64,000 bases of DNA from Pseudanabaena sp. Salubria-1 (GTDB lineage Bacteria; Cyanobacteriota; Cyanobacteriia; Pseudanabaenales; Pseudanabaenaceae), in assembly GCA_023336205.1 (NCBI GenBank), contig JALQCR010000016.1, positions 88,180-152,179 of the forward strand, written 5' to 3'. Positions 45,401 to 53,494 of the stretch are shown here, piece by piece. Both the position numbers and the translations under genes were made by a program. Positions within the stretch are counted from its first letter, which is position 1. Every line of letters starts with the position of its first letter. The notes beneath the pieces are model-generated. The model saw only the letters and a program-made list of their open reading frames with translations, ran no database searches and was not told the origin of the DNA.

Positions 45401-46218
45401 GGTAGTCCTAAAAAGGAAAGGATGTAGGAAAATATCCAGATAGTTGATACAAAGTAAAGTAATGTCAGAAGCAAGGCCATCCTGTCCATCCTGCCAGTCC
45501 GTATCCGTTGTAAAAAACGGCAGTACACGACATGGAAAACAAAATTATAAATGTCGGGACTGTGGTCGTCAATTTGTAGAAAATCCACAGTGGCAGAGAG
45601 TTTCAGAGCGTACCCAAGACACTTATGACCTTCTTGAGAAACTACTACTAGAAAAAATCCCACTAGCTGGAATTGCCAGAGTCCTCAAGGTGTCAGAGAG
45701 ATGGTTGCAAAGTTACGTCAATCATAAATATGAAAACGTTCCTCAGCAGGTGGAGGTAGAACCAAAACCAAAACGCCGTTTGACCATACAGATGGATGAA
45801 TTGTGGTCTTTTGTGGACGACAAAGGCAATAAACAGTGGGTATGGCTTGCCATTGATGCCGAGACTCGTGAAATTGTCGGTTGTTATATAGGCGATCGCA
45901 CTGGTGAATCAGCTCAGAAGTTATGGGAATCGTTGCCTAGCGTCTATCGCCAATGTGCGGTTATTTATACTGACTTCTATTCGTCTTATCCAGTTGTCCT
46001 GCCCAGCAAACGTCATAGGGCTGTCGGGAAAGAAACGGGAAAGACCAACTATATTGAGAGATTCAACTGTACGTTACGTCAACGAGTATCAAGACTAGTT
46101 AGAAAGACCTTATCTTTTTCTAAGAAATTGGAAAATCACATTGGAGCCATTTGGAATTTTATTCATCATTACAACGATTCTTTACCTCCGTGTGCGTCCT
46201 TTCCTTTTTAGGACTACC
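45401..46218 (+). mobile_element. IS1-family insertion sequence, copy 2 (818 bp)
   Basis: Same ends as copy 1; 8-bp target duplication GTTTTTTG (45393-45400 and 46219-46226). Confidence 0.95.
45444..46211 (+). CDS. IS1-family transposase, copy 2
   Basis: 255 residues, as in copy 1 except R in GDRTGES. The base change turns GCGATCTC of copy 1 into a HIP1 octamer GCGATCGC here. Confidence 0.93.
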   Translation: MIQSKVMSEARPSCPSCQSVSVVKNGSTRHGKQNYKCRDCGRQFVENPQWQRVSERTQDTYDLLEKLLLEKIPLAGIARVLKVSERWLQSYVNHKYENVPQQVEVEPKPKRRLTIQMDELWSFVDDKGNKQWVWLAIDAETREIVGCYIGDRTGESAQKLWESLPSVYRQCAVIYTDFYSSYPVVLPSKRHRAVGKETGKTNYIERFNCTLRQRVSRLVRKTLSFSKKLENHIGAIWNFIHHYNDSLPPCASFPF

Positions 46219-46308
46219 GTTTTTTGTTTTAGCCATCTCACTATATTTCTCATTCCTGCTGAGCAGTCGGATTAATCCCCCTGTAGAGTGATTAATCCGA
46301 CTTACCTC

Positions 46309-46349
46309 TTGACAGACTTACACCATAAGTTAAACTTACGGTGTAAGTC
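46309..46349 (+). promoter_or_regulatory. Promoter with overlapping TetR-type operator
   Basis: TTGACA (46309-46314) is followed after 16 bases by TAAACT. The spacer and -10 lie in a 35-bp palindrome at 46315-46349 with 17-bp arms (GACTTACACCATAAGTT, one mismatch). A repressor bound here would block the dehydrogenase promoter. Farther upstream, GGATTAATC and GATTAATCC at about 46269-46300 form another inverted repeat. Confidence 0.75.
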
Positions 46350-46437
46350 AATGCGGTGGATGCTCGCTCCTAATTTATTACCAAAGAATTTATTAGTGTG
46401 GGTTTGAGCACACAGTGCTGTAATTGGAGAGAGATCT

Positions 46438-46693
46438 ATGACGAAATCTAATTCCCTCACCCCTACCGAAAGGGATCTCAAAATGAATCTCAAAATGAGA
46501 GCGATCACCCAGACAAAATATGGCTCAACAGATGTTTTGAGTCTAGAAGAGATTGACAAGCCCATCTTGTCAGACAATGGTGTATTGGTGAGAGTTTATG
46601 CCACTTCTATCAATTCTGGTGACTGGCACCTGATGCGTGGGACTCCATTTTTGATCCGATTTCTGTTTGGTGGAGTATTCAAGCCCAAATTTA
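46438..46693 (+). pseudogene. N-terminal fragment of an NAD(P)-dependent alcohol dehydrogenase
   Basis: About 70 residues of a zinc/quinone-reductase-type MDR dehydrogenase: MRAITQTKYGSTDVLSLEEI, VLVRVYATSINSGDWHLMRG. The likely start is 46483 or 46495. The fragment ends at IS630 copy 2 and does not resume on the other side, so the rest is deleted. Divergent from tetR, a common regulator-target arrangement. Confidence 0.85.
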
Positions 46694-47753
46694 CAGCAAA
46701 TACCGATCAAACCCGCCACAAGTCTAATAAGCTAAAAGTATTATCAAGGAAAGATTACATATGGCAGCATATTCGCTAGATTTACGAAAAAAGATATTAA
46801 GTGCTTGGGAAAACAAAGAAAATACGCAGAGAGGCATAGCTAAACGATTTAAAGTAAGCTTGTCATTTGTTCGAGATTTTTTGCGTCGGTATCGAGAAAC
46901 AAATGAAATAGCAGCAAAACCCCAAGGAGGAGATCGGCGGTCGAAAATCAAAGGCAAAGATGAAGAATTAGTAAAGACAATTGTTGAAGCGCAAAATGAC
47001 ATATATCTCAGAGAGATCAAAGAAAAACTACATGAAACAAAGACAATAGAAGTGAGCGTATCAGGATTGAGTCGTACGCTTAAGCGCTTAGAATTAGGGC
47101 GTAAAAAAAAACTTTAGTAGCCAGCGAACAAGCGACAGAAAGAGTGAAAAAATTGCGTTATGAGTTTCGTCGTTGGCTAGATACGATAGATGTCAAAAAC
47201 CTTGTATTCATTGACGAGACAGGGCTAAATCTAGCGATGACGAGGCTTTATGGTAGATGTCAAGGAGGATGTAGGGTATATGATGACCGTCCAGGTAACA
47301 AAGGTAGAAACATCACTTTAATTGGAGCCATGAGTGATGAAGGGTTGATTGCTGCGATGACTTTTGCTGGTAGTCTCAACACCGCCAGTTTTTTGGTTTT
47401 CATTGAGAAAATACTATTGCCTCGGTTATGGGTTGGGGCAATTGTCGCTATGGATAATTTGCCTGTACATTACGCTGCAATGGCTAAAACCCTAATTGAA
47501 TCCGTTGGTGCTCAGGTTAAGTTCATCCCTCCCTATTCTCCTGATTTATCGCCAATCGAGTTATGTTGGTCAAAATTAAAAGAGATTATTCGCTCGGCTA
47601 AAGCTCGCACAATTTCGGCTCTTGACGACGCAATTACTATGGCTATTAATTCTATTACTGATGAAGATGCTCTTAATTGGTTTCATCATTGTGGGCTCTG
47701 CTTCGACCCTTTTAGTTAGCTCCTTTTGTGGCGGGTTTGATCGGTATTTGCTG
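46694..47753 (+). mobile_element. IS630-family insertion sequence, copy 2 (1060 bp)
   Basis: Flanked by TA on both sides (46692-46693 and 47754-47755). Same ends as copy 1. The host gene is not continued on the right. Confidence 0.94.
46761..47719 (+). CDS. IS630 transposase in two frames, copy 2
   Basis: First frame 46761-47117 (HTH half), second 47144-47719 (DDE half), identical to copy 1, joined at the A9 tract near 47103-47111. Confidence 0.88.
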
Positions 47754-47768
47754 TAATAGCAATGATAG

Positions 47769-47933
47769 CTAATCTTTACCAAGCCTGAATAGCTGTCCAA
47801 GAAATGCATCTAGTCCAGCGAGGACGATTACCGCAGCGATCGCGTAGGCAATCGGTGTAAATAAGCTGGTCACAGGCATTGATTGAGGAGCAATGTTTGT
47901 GGATTGGTTGGTTGTAGATAATTGAGTTTCCAT
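47769..47933 (-). CDS. Small membrane protein
   Basis: 54 residues from ATG at 47933 (METQLSTTNQ); the frame is open to 47978. One hydrophobic helix (TPIAYAIAAVIVLAGLDAFL) near the C-terminus. Not recognised. Because it lies near the IS630 end, it could belong to the deleted-region flank. Confidence 0.45.
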   Translation of the reverse strand: METQLSTTNQSTNIAPQSMPVTSLFTPIAYAIAAVIVLAGLDAFLGQLFRLGKD

Positions 47934-48051
47934 TGGTTTGTTTGGTAGTTTTGATTGACTGCAAAATTTATTCTTCATCGATAATGTTGAACAGTAGTGA
48001 AGTCAATCTACTAACTTTCTTTAAAGCAGATCCAAAAGTAGAATTGATTTT

Positions 48052-48906
48052 CTAATTGTAATATTTCGCAACATTCTTTGATCCACCTCTACCGTTGAAT
48101 TTGATTTGTCCATTTTCGGCATAGATAGACTGAACATTTTTATTTTTTTGGATAAAGTTTGCCTTGCTTAGTTCAGATTTCTGATAGTCCCGATAAACAC
48201 CCTCAGCAAAACTAGGATCTATCAGAGCTATGGTTAAAGCAACGTTTGTAATAAATAACTGAGGGCAATTGTAGGTTCGAGATTCCCTGACAATTGGAGG
48301 GATGGGCAATTTGCCTGATTTATCGACCAGCGCTTTTCCTGACTTACCTTGTTGCACAGTGATCATGCCAAAACGAGGATCTTCTGAATAGGTAAATAGA
48401 CAACTGATGTTGTGCCTATAGGTTTCTTTGCTCATAATTTGTTTAGGTGTGATTCCAAGCAGCCCAGCACCGTACATCTGCGTTTCACATACCCGAATAC
48501 ACCAGCAACGCCAAATGCCTATAGGAGTACCTACATTTTCTCCTCCAAAAAACATATGAGATCCAAAATCATCATATAGCTCACAAATTTGAGGATGCTT
48601 GAAAACAGCCTCAATTAACCTGTAGAAAGTTGCAAAAGGCTTATATAGTTTTCGAGATTGCATCACCTCCTCGGAAAGTTCTAATCCAAAAAACTCCGAT
48701 TCAAGATACATGGCGATTTGCTGGTATGTTTGCCTAAATATCTTAAGCAATTGCTTTTCAGCTTCAGTATCTTGCAGTTGTAACATCCGAGAATATTTTT
48801 CTATTGTCCAGTCAGGGAGGTAAGGCATACTTCTGATGGTCAAAAGATTCATAAAATCTGAAGAGGCTGGCTCACCTCGCATACCTTTATAGATAATCAT
48901 GTACAA
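48052..48906 (-). CDS. Unrecognised 284-residue protein
   Basis: A soluble protein without clear motifs: MYMIIYKGMRGEPASSDFMN at the start, WRCWCIRVCETQMYGAGLLG in the middle and a basic C-terminus (GRGGSKNVAKYY). Codon use is A+T-rich like the neighbouring accessory genes. It is a single gene with clear spacers. I cannot assign a function. Confidence 0.65.
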   Translation of the reverse strand: MYMIIYKGMRGEPASSDFMNLLTIRSMPYLPDWTIEKYSRMLQLQDTEAEKQLLKIFRQTYQQIAMYLESEFFGLELSEEVMQSRKLYKPFATFYRLIEAVFKHPQICELYDDFGSHMFFGGENVGTPIGIWRCWCIRVCETQMYGAGLLGITPKQIMSKETYRHNISCLFTYSEDPRFGMITVQQGKSGKALVDKSGKLPIPPIVRESRTYNCPQLFITNVALTIALIDPSFAEGVYRDYQKSELSKANFIQKNKNVQSIYAENGQIKFNGRGGSKNVAKYYN

Positions 48907-48964
48907 CTAAATATGTTCTGTTAAGTCATTATAACTTCAGTAACTAGGGGATTAGATTCGATAA

Positions 48965-48998
48965 GTGATCGCTGTTTATGGGATGGATAGTCGATCAC
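48965..48998. repeat. Short HIP1-bounded repeat R3, copy 1
   Basis: GTGATCGCTGTTTATGGGAT...TCGATCAC. Two HIP1-like octamers bracket TTTATGGGATGGATAG. See the copies at 49979, 50036 and 50814. Confidence 0.55.
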
Positions 48999-49061
48999 TA
49001 TATTATATAGAGATTGCGGATAAGTTATGATAAATACGACTCATTGAGGATATTCGCCATC

Positions 49062-49274
49062 ATGAAAGAATCATTTACCGCCGTTATCAAGCAATCTAAC
49101 AACTGGTGGATTGGCTGGATTGAAGAAATATCAGACGTAAATTGTCAAGAATCCACAAAAGAAGAACTTATAGAAAGTTTACGGATAACTTTAAAAGAAG
49201 CGATAGACTTCAATCGTTGCGAAGCAATAGAAGCTGCTGGAGATGTTTATGAAGAAGAATTAATAGCACTATGA
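49062..49274 (+). CDS. hicB: HicB-type antitoxin
   Basis: 70 residues from ATG at 49062: MKESFTAVIKQSNNWWIGWI, then SDVNCQESTKEELIESLRIT. This is the partial RNase H fold of short HicB antitoxins. It overlaps the hicA remnant by four bases (ATGA). Since the toxin is broken, it is now an orphan. Confidence 0.82.
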   Translation: MKESFTAVIKQSNNWWIGWIEEISDVNCQESTKEELIESLRITLKEAIDFNRCEAIEAAGDVYEEELIAL

Positions 49275-49390
49275 AGCGTTCTGATTTGCTGCGGCATCTT
49301 CGTAATCATGGCTGTGAAATGATTAGAGAAGGTGGAAGACATTGATTTAAGTATTCCATTACCGAAAGATTCAAAAACTTGAGATCTGGT
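49271..49390 (+). pseudogene. hicA: HicA toxin, broken after the GGRH motif
   Basis: MKRSDLLRHLRNHGCEMIRE then GGRH matches the HicA double-stranded RNA-binding fold, including the catalytic His, and is followed at once by TGA. The next bases are degenerate; a short IPLPKDSKT in another frame may be the former C-terminus. HicA needs about 60 residues, so it is inactive. Confidence 0.8.
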
Positions 49391-49423
49391 CGGTTAGTTT
49401 TTTGAGAGGCGTTCGCCTATTTA

Positions 49424-49879
49424 TCAAACCTCTATACCGATAGGAAAACTGTCATCAAAAACTTGAGCAATCACATAAGGACATTCTTTGGATAAATCCT
49501 TGTAGTCAAATGGGGTTTCTCGTACTACTAAATCCAAAGCCGACTCATAACCATCTGTAATTGCTTCATCTAAATAGGACTTCAAGCTAGGATTTTTTCT
49601 AATTAATTTTTTGATTTCGCGGCGTTGTTCCCTAATTGTTGCTCGCCAACTCTTACCACGCAAATTCGGCTGCAAATCCCACTTGAGTAAATGCCCTAGC
49701 AAAACTGCCAAGCGATTTTCCAACTCAGATCTTTTCTGATTACCCAAAGATTCAATCTCTTCCGCTAAATTCTCTAAATCTAAACTATCCAACTTACCTA
49801 ATCGCAAACTCTTGACCTGTTCAACTGTCCAGTTATAAAAATCAGATTCATAAAGTACTGTTGATGTCATGATACTCAC
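49424..49879 (-). CDS. DUF29-family protein
   Basis: 151 residues: YESDFYNWTVEQVKSLRLGK, DLENLAEEIESLG, LLKWDLQPNLRG. DUF29 proteins are abundant in cyanobacteria, mainly helical, and of unknown function, sometimes described as TA-like. Alternative ATG at codon 4. Single gene. Confidence 0.9.
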   Translation of the reverse strand: MSIMTSTVLYESDFYNWTVEQVKSLRLGKLDSLDLENLAEEIESLGNQKRSELENRLAVLLGHLLKWDLQPNLRGKSWRATIREQRREIKKLIRKNPSLKSYLDEAITDGYESALDLVVRETPFDYKDLSKECPYVIAQVFDDSFPIGIEV

Positions 49880-49978
49880 CGTATTAGTTTAGGCTAGGAA
49901 TTGATATAACTCCTCTTGTAATTATATATCTGAATTATTTGCTTGAAGCGATCACCTTGCTTTAATTTTGGATAAATA

Positions 49979-50013
49979 GGCGATCGCTATTTATGGGATG
50001 GATAGGCGATCGC
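49979..50013. repeat. Short HIP1-bounded repeat R3, copy 2
   Basis: GGCGATCGCTATTTATGGGA...GGCGATCGC, about 35 bases. Confidence 0.6.
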
Positions 50014-50035
50014 GGGTTGATTGATTTTTTGAGAT

Positions 50036-50069
50036 GCGATCGCTCTTTATGAGAATGGATAGGCGATCG
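50036..50069. repeat. Short HIP1-bounded repeat R3, copy 3
   Basis: GCGATCGCTCTTTATGAGAA...GGCGATCG. Between DUF29 and the next gene; the rest of the 49880-50153 spacer shows only A+T-rich sequence. Confidence 0.6.
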
Positions 50070-50153
50070 TTGTTTGATTTGTTTTTTGAGGGGGCTATCG
50101 CATTTGATCAAGTAAACTAGAATTACAAGATCTCAGACTACGGAGAGACTAAC

Positions 50154-50369
50154 ATGACATTAGCCGAAGTAATTCCAGCAGCACGAAGGCTTACTGCCAT
50201 CGAAAAGCTCAAACTAATTCGGGTTCTTGTAGAAGACTTGGATATTGCTGAAGACATTACACCAATCGAGCCATTTAAAACCTATGACCTACCGACACCC
50301 TACGATATGTTTGGTGCTGGTGCGATTTTAATGGAAGCACTTAAACAGTCAGACACAACTTATCAATAA
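50154..50369 (+). CDS. Small antitoxin-like protein
   Basis: 71 residues. TLAEVIPAARRLTAIEKLKL then IRVLVEDL is a pattern common in small cyanobacterial proteins located just ahead of PIN or protease-like genes. It is three bases from the next gene, so probably co-translated. No DNA-binding domain is clear. Confidence 0.65.
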   Translation: MTLAEVIPAARRLTAIEKLKLIRVLVEDLDIAEDITPIEPFKTYDLPTPYDMFGAGAILMEALKQSDTTYQ

Positions 50370-50372
50370 TCT

Positions 50373-50777
50373 ATGCGCTTCAAGTATTCCAACACTAGCC
50401 CTAGCCAAAACGAATTTGATAGCCTCCCAAGAATTCCACTGCTTTTAAGGCAACGCGATCGCGTAGTTGAAACAATTGGGTTAGTGGATAGTGGCGCTAC
50501 GATTAACGTCTTGCCCTATGAGATTGGTTTACAGTTAGGGAGCATATGGGATGAGCGCAAGGCTATCCTTCGATTAACAGGTAATCTTGGTAATCAGCAA
50601 GCAATACCATTTTCTCTAGTCGCACAGATTGGAGAATTTGAACCAGTCAAATTAGTGTTTGCTTGGACAAATAACCCAAATGCCCCGTTAATTCTTGGTC
50701 AAACCAACTTTTTTCTTGAATTCGATGTTTGTTTCTACCGTTCCAAGGCAGAATTTGAAATTCAATCTAAATCGTAA
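50373..50777 (+). CDS. Retropepsin-like aspartic protease
   Basis: 134 residues. VETIGLVDSGATINVLPYEI carries the catalytic D-S-G-A motif of single-domain retroviral-type aspartyl proteases. NAPLILGQTNFFLEFDVCF corresponds to the conserved ILG...F end. The active form would be a dimer. Usual length for bacterial family members. Function in the cell unknown; co-transcribed with the gene at 50154. Confidence 0.8.
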   Translation: MRFKYSNTSPSQNEFDSLPRIPLLLRQRDRVVETIGLVDSGATINVLPYEIGLQLGSIWDERKAILRLTGNLGNQQAIPFSLVAQIGEFEPVKLVFAWTNNPNAPLILGQTNFFLEFDVCFYRSKAEFEIQSKS

Positions 50778-50813
50778 GTCTAGCGATCGCCTTATTTTAA
50801 TTTTTTATGAATG

Positions 50814-50848
50814 GGCGATTGCTGTTTATGGGATGAATAGGCGAACGC
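50814..50848. repeat. Short HIP1-bounded repeat R3, copy 4
   Basis: GGCGATTGCTGTTTATGGGA...GGCGAACGC, both HIP1 motifs with one mismatch. Confidence 0.5.
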
Positions 50849-50879
50849 GTTGTACTTTTGAGTGGATGATTTCAAAAAC

Positions 50880-50910
50880 AAAAGAGACCGCACATTGTGC
50901 GGTCTCTTTT
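50880..50910. terminator. Terminator between convergent genes
   Basis: Perfect 14-bp stem (AAAAGAGACCGCAC, loop ATT) with A/T-runs on both sides; bidirectional. Confidence 0.85.
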
Positions 50911-50925
50911 ATTTTTGATTATGAT

Positions 50926-51825
50926 TTAACGGAAGCGCGATCGCCAAATTCTTTGGTAATCACCATCATTCAAACCACCTGAAGTATTCAAGTTATTTGC
51001 TTGAATGGATTGATTGAGAGCAGAAATACGATCTTCGGTCGCAGGGTGAGTACTTAAAAAAGCTGGAGCGCCGCCACCGCCTGAGCGAGTTAGTTTTTGC
51101 ATAAAAGCTGGCATCGCCCTCGCCGCAAACCCTGACTTCGTAATATTTAATAAGCCTCTGCGATCGGCATCAAACTCGGCTTCACGACTATTGGGTAACC
51201 GCAACGCCAAGTTAACCCCAATCCCAACTAAGCGATCATCAGCAACACCCGCAATTGTGGCAATCCCTTGGGCGATCGCCATTTGTTTCATTTGCTCTAA
51301 TGAATGCCGACCTGAAATATGCCCCATTTCGTGACCAATTACGCTAGCAAGTTGGGCTACATTGTCAGCAGCTGCGATAGTACCAGTATTGATATAGACG
51401 AATCCGCCCATAGTCGCGAATGCATTGAGGTTCGTATCATCGACTACGCGGAAAGTATAAGGAATATTTGGGCGATCGCTAGTGGGAACTAAAATTTGTC
51501 CTAAACGTCTAACCAAGGCATTTGCAGCAGGATCTCGACTGATGCGGACTTCTTGCTGGATTTGGCTATCAATCTGTTGACCTAGTGAAACTTCCTCATT
51601 GTCGCCAATACTAGAAAGCTGAATGATTTGGATTGCCGATGGCAAAATGCGAAACAAATCAGATAGGTCAAGCGCATTAGCAACAAACGGGTTTAGAGAA
51701 ACAGCTAACAATAAAGACATCAGTAAAGCGATCGCAAATTTCCAGTAATGCTGAATTCTTTTGCTAGCTGATGCGATAAATTTTTGACTAATTGAATTTG
51801 ATAACTTAGCGATCGATATTTTCAT
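50926..51825 (-). CDS. M48-family metallopeptidase, secreted or membrane-bound
   Basis: 299 residues. A hydrophobic N-terminal segment (about 29-45) acts as signal or anchor. The zinc site HEMGH is at 165-169 within VIGHEMGHISGRH; the third ligand is in NSREAEFDADRRG. This is the LoiP/BepA-like M48C group, which degrades misfolded outer-membrane or periplasmic proteins. Ends right next to the terminator. Confidence 0.9.
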   Translation of the reverse strand: MKISIAKLSNSISQKFIASASKRIQHYWKFAIALLMSLLLAVSLNPFVANALDLSDLFRILPSAIQIIQLSSIGDNEEVSLGQQIDSQIQQEVRISRDPAANALVRRLGQILVPTSDRPNIPYTFRVVDDTNLNAFATMGGFVYINTGTIAAADNVAQLASVIGHEMGHISGRHSLEQMKQMAIAQGIATIAGVADDRLVGIGVNLALRLPNSREAEFDADRRGLLNITKSGFAARAMPAFMQKLTRSGGGGAPAFLSTHPATEDRISALNQSIQANNLNTSGGLNDGDYQRIWRSRFR

Positions 51826-51917
51826 ATTTACAATTACCTCAAACTTTACTGAATCTTATGTTTATCGGCTTTGGACAATATTTTTTGGATAGATCCCCAC
51901 CACAAAGTCAGAACATG

Positions 51918-51960
51918 TGATGACAATAAAAATTTGCATCGCAAATTTTTATTGTCATCA
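51918..51960. repeat. Long hairpin between the M48 and nadA genes
   Basis: 20-bp perfect arms (TGATGACAATAAAAATTTGC, loop ATC) in a divergent spacer, again not at a gene end. Confidence 0.6.
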
Positions 51961-52109
51961 TGCTATTGAATATTATTTGACGCAAACCTAGCTGGGAAAG
52001 TTGCAAAAATTTGATCTCTTACATTAGACAGATATATTTTTGGTAATTTCTACTATAATTAAATATAATAAATGAATAACTTTCACTATTACTCACTATC
52101 TATATTTCC

Positions 52110-53108
52110 GTGAGGCAAACCGTGTTTCTCACCGCTCCCAAAGTTGAACAACTTGACCGTCAAGTTTTGCAAAACTCCATTCCCAGAGACCTATTCAAGG
52201 CGATCGCTGATCTAAAGAAAGACCTAAACGCTGTAATTTTGGCGCATTATTACCAAGATCCAGATCTTCAAGATATCGCAGATTATATCGGTGACTCCCT
52301 CGGTTTATCTCAAGCCGCTGTCAATTGCCAAGCAGATGTGATCGTCTTTCTGGGCGTACATTTCATGGCAGAGACTGCCAAAATCCTGAACCCTAATAAA
52401 TTGGTGTTACTGCCTGATTTAGATGCAGGTTGCTCTCTAGCGGATAGTTGCCCACCCGATCGCTTTGCCAAGTTTAAAGCTGAACATCCAGATCATATGG
52501 TGATTTCCTACATAAATTGCTCCGCCGATATCAAAGCCTTGAGCGATATTATTTGCACCAGTGCCAATGCTGTAGCGATCGTCAATCAAATCCCCAAAGA
52601 TCAGCCGATTATCTTTGCCCCCGATCGCAACCTTGGACGCTATGTAATAGAACAAACAGGACGAGATATGTTGCTATGGGATGGGGCTTGCATCGTCCAT
52701 GAAATTTTTTCTGAACGCAAATTAGTACAACTTAAGCTCAGTCATCCCGAAGCAGATATCATTGCGCATCCTGAATGTGAAGCCAATGTATTGCGCCATG
52801 CTGATTTCATTGGTTCGACTACGGGATTACTAAAATATGTCCAGAATAGCGATCGCCAAGAATTTATCGTAGTTACCGAGTCTGGTGTAATCCATCAGAT
52901 GCAAAAGGCATCACCATCCAAAAAATTCATTCCTGCCCCCCCTAACAGCAATTGCGCCTGTAATGAATGCCCCTATATGCGCTTGAATACTCTAGAGAAG
53001 GTCTATCTTGCCATGAAAAACCGCTCTCCTGAAATAATTCTCGATGAATCTATTCGTCAAGCCGCACTTAAGCCAATGCAACGAATGCTAGAAATGTCAT
53101 TTTCATAA
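52110..53108 (+). CDS. nadA: Quinolinate synthase A
   Basis: 332 residues, GTG start at 52110 (a second GTG four codons on). Motifs: VILAHYYQDPDLQDIADYIG, then AGCSLADSCP and PNSNCACNECPYM, which supply the three cysteines for the 4Fe-4S cluster, and HPECE. NadA condenses iminoaspartate with dihydroxyacetone phosphate in NAD synthesis. Its partner NadB is not in the window. Confidence 0.95.
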   Translation: MRQTVFLTAPKVEQLDRQVLQNSIPRDLFKAIADLKKDLNAVILAHYYQDPDLQDIADYIGDSLGLSQAAVNCQADVIVFLGVHFMAETAKILNPNKLVLLPDLDAGCSLADSCPPDRFAKFKAEHPDHMVISYINCSADIKALSDIICTSANAVAIVNQIPKDQPIIFAPDRNLGRYVIEQTGRDMLLWDGACIVHEIFSERKLVQLKLSHPEADIIAHPECEANVLRHADFIGSTTGLLKYVQNSDRQEFIVVTESGVIHQMQKASPSKKFIPAPPNSNCACNECPYMRLNTLEKVYLAMKNRSPEIILDESIRQAALKPMQRMLEMSFS

Positions 53109-53142
53109 AGAAGGGGCGCAAAGCGCCCCTTCTTTATGAAAA
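53100..53142 (+). terminator. Terminator overlapping the nadA stop
   Basis: Perfect 20-bp arms (TTTTCATAAAGAAGGGGCGC, loop AAA); the left arm includes the last codons of nadA. Confidence 0.7.
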
Positions 53143-53168
53143 TGATATGTTGCAAAATCCACGTAAAA

Positions 53169-53342
53169 CTATTGATACAAGCCAATGTTCTCTTTAATGG
53201 CGAACTGTTTATATTGTCGATGATTAATCATCAAGTCATCTAAGAGTTGCTGCACTAAATTCCAGTCAGCAAAGCCATGACTAGTTTCAGCGATAATCTG
53301 TTGGCGGAGAGTTCTAATTCTTTCAAGATTAACTTGTGTCAT
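53169..53342 (-). CDS. Small ORF of 57 residues between nadA and menG
   Basis: ATG at 53342 to TAG at 53169-53171: MTQVNLERIRTLRQQIIAET, then SHGFADWNLVQQLLDDLMIN. Amphipathic helices and normal codon use support a real gene. It has AGATG as a weak ribosome site. Unrecognised; possibly a conserved cyanobacterial small protein. Confidence 0.5.
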   Translation of the reverse strand: MTQVNLERIRTLRQQIIAETSHGFADWNLVQQLLDDLMINHRQYKQFAIKENIGLYQ

Positions 53343-53446
53343 GTTTTCATCTTTTTTATCTCTGTGATACCAAATCTACAGCTACTGATAGCTATGGTTC
53401 GGTATCGCAGAACTCAAAAAACAAGATAAGTGCGGAAATCATGATA

Positions 53447-53494
53447 AAAAGCCTAAAAAAGTCAGTGCTTTCACTGACTTTTTTAGGCTTTTTG
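53447..53494 (-). terminator. Terminator of menG
   Basis: Perfect 22-bp arms (AAAAAGCCTAAAAAAGTCAG plus TG) that overlap the last codons of menG on the minus strand; a T-run follows. Confidence 0.8.

Larger units (their letters stand above)
44733..46236 (-). pseudogene. TetR-family repressor gene, interrupted by IS1
   Basis: Joining 46236-46219 with 45392-44733, without IS1 and one GTTTTTTG copy, gives 225 residues starting MAKTKNLDTFPHVPLSRERI. An N-terminal TetR helix-turn-helix (MRKLAQELGVKAMSLYNHVA) and a TetR_C_1-like ligand domain are evident. A shortened product from ATG 45338 would still hold the HTH but lack helix 1. Divergent to a dehydrogenase fragment, with a palindromic operator between. 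Confidence 0.92.

Noticed and set aside
46724..47020. Open frame opposite to the IS630 transposase
   Set aside because: Present in both copies and antisense to the HTH half; no sign of coding on its own.
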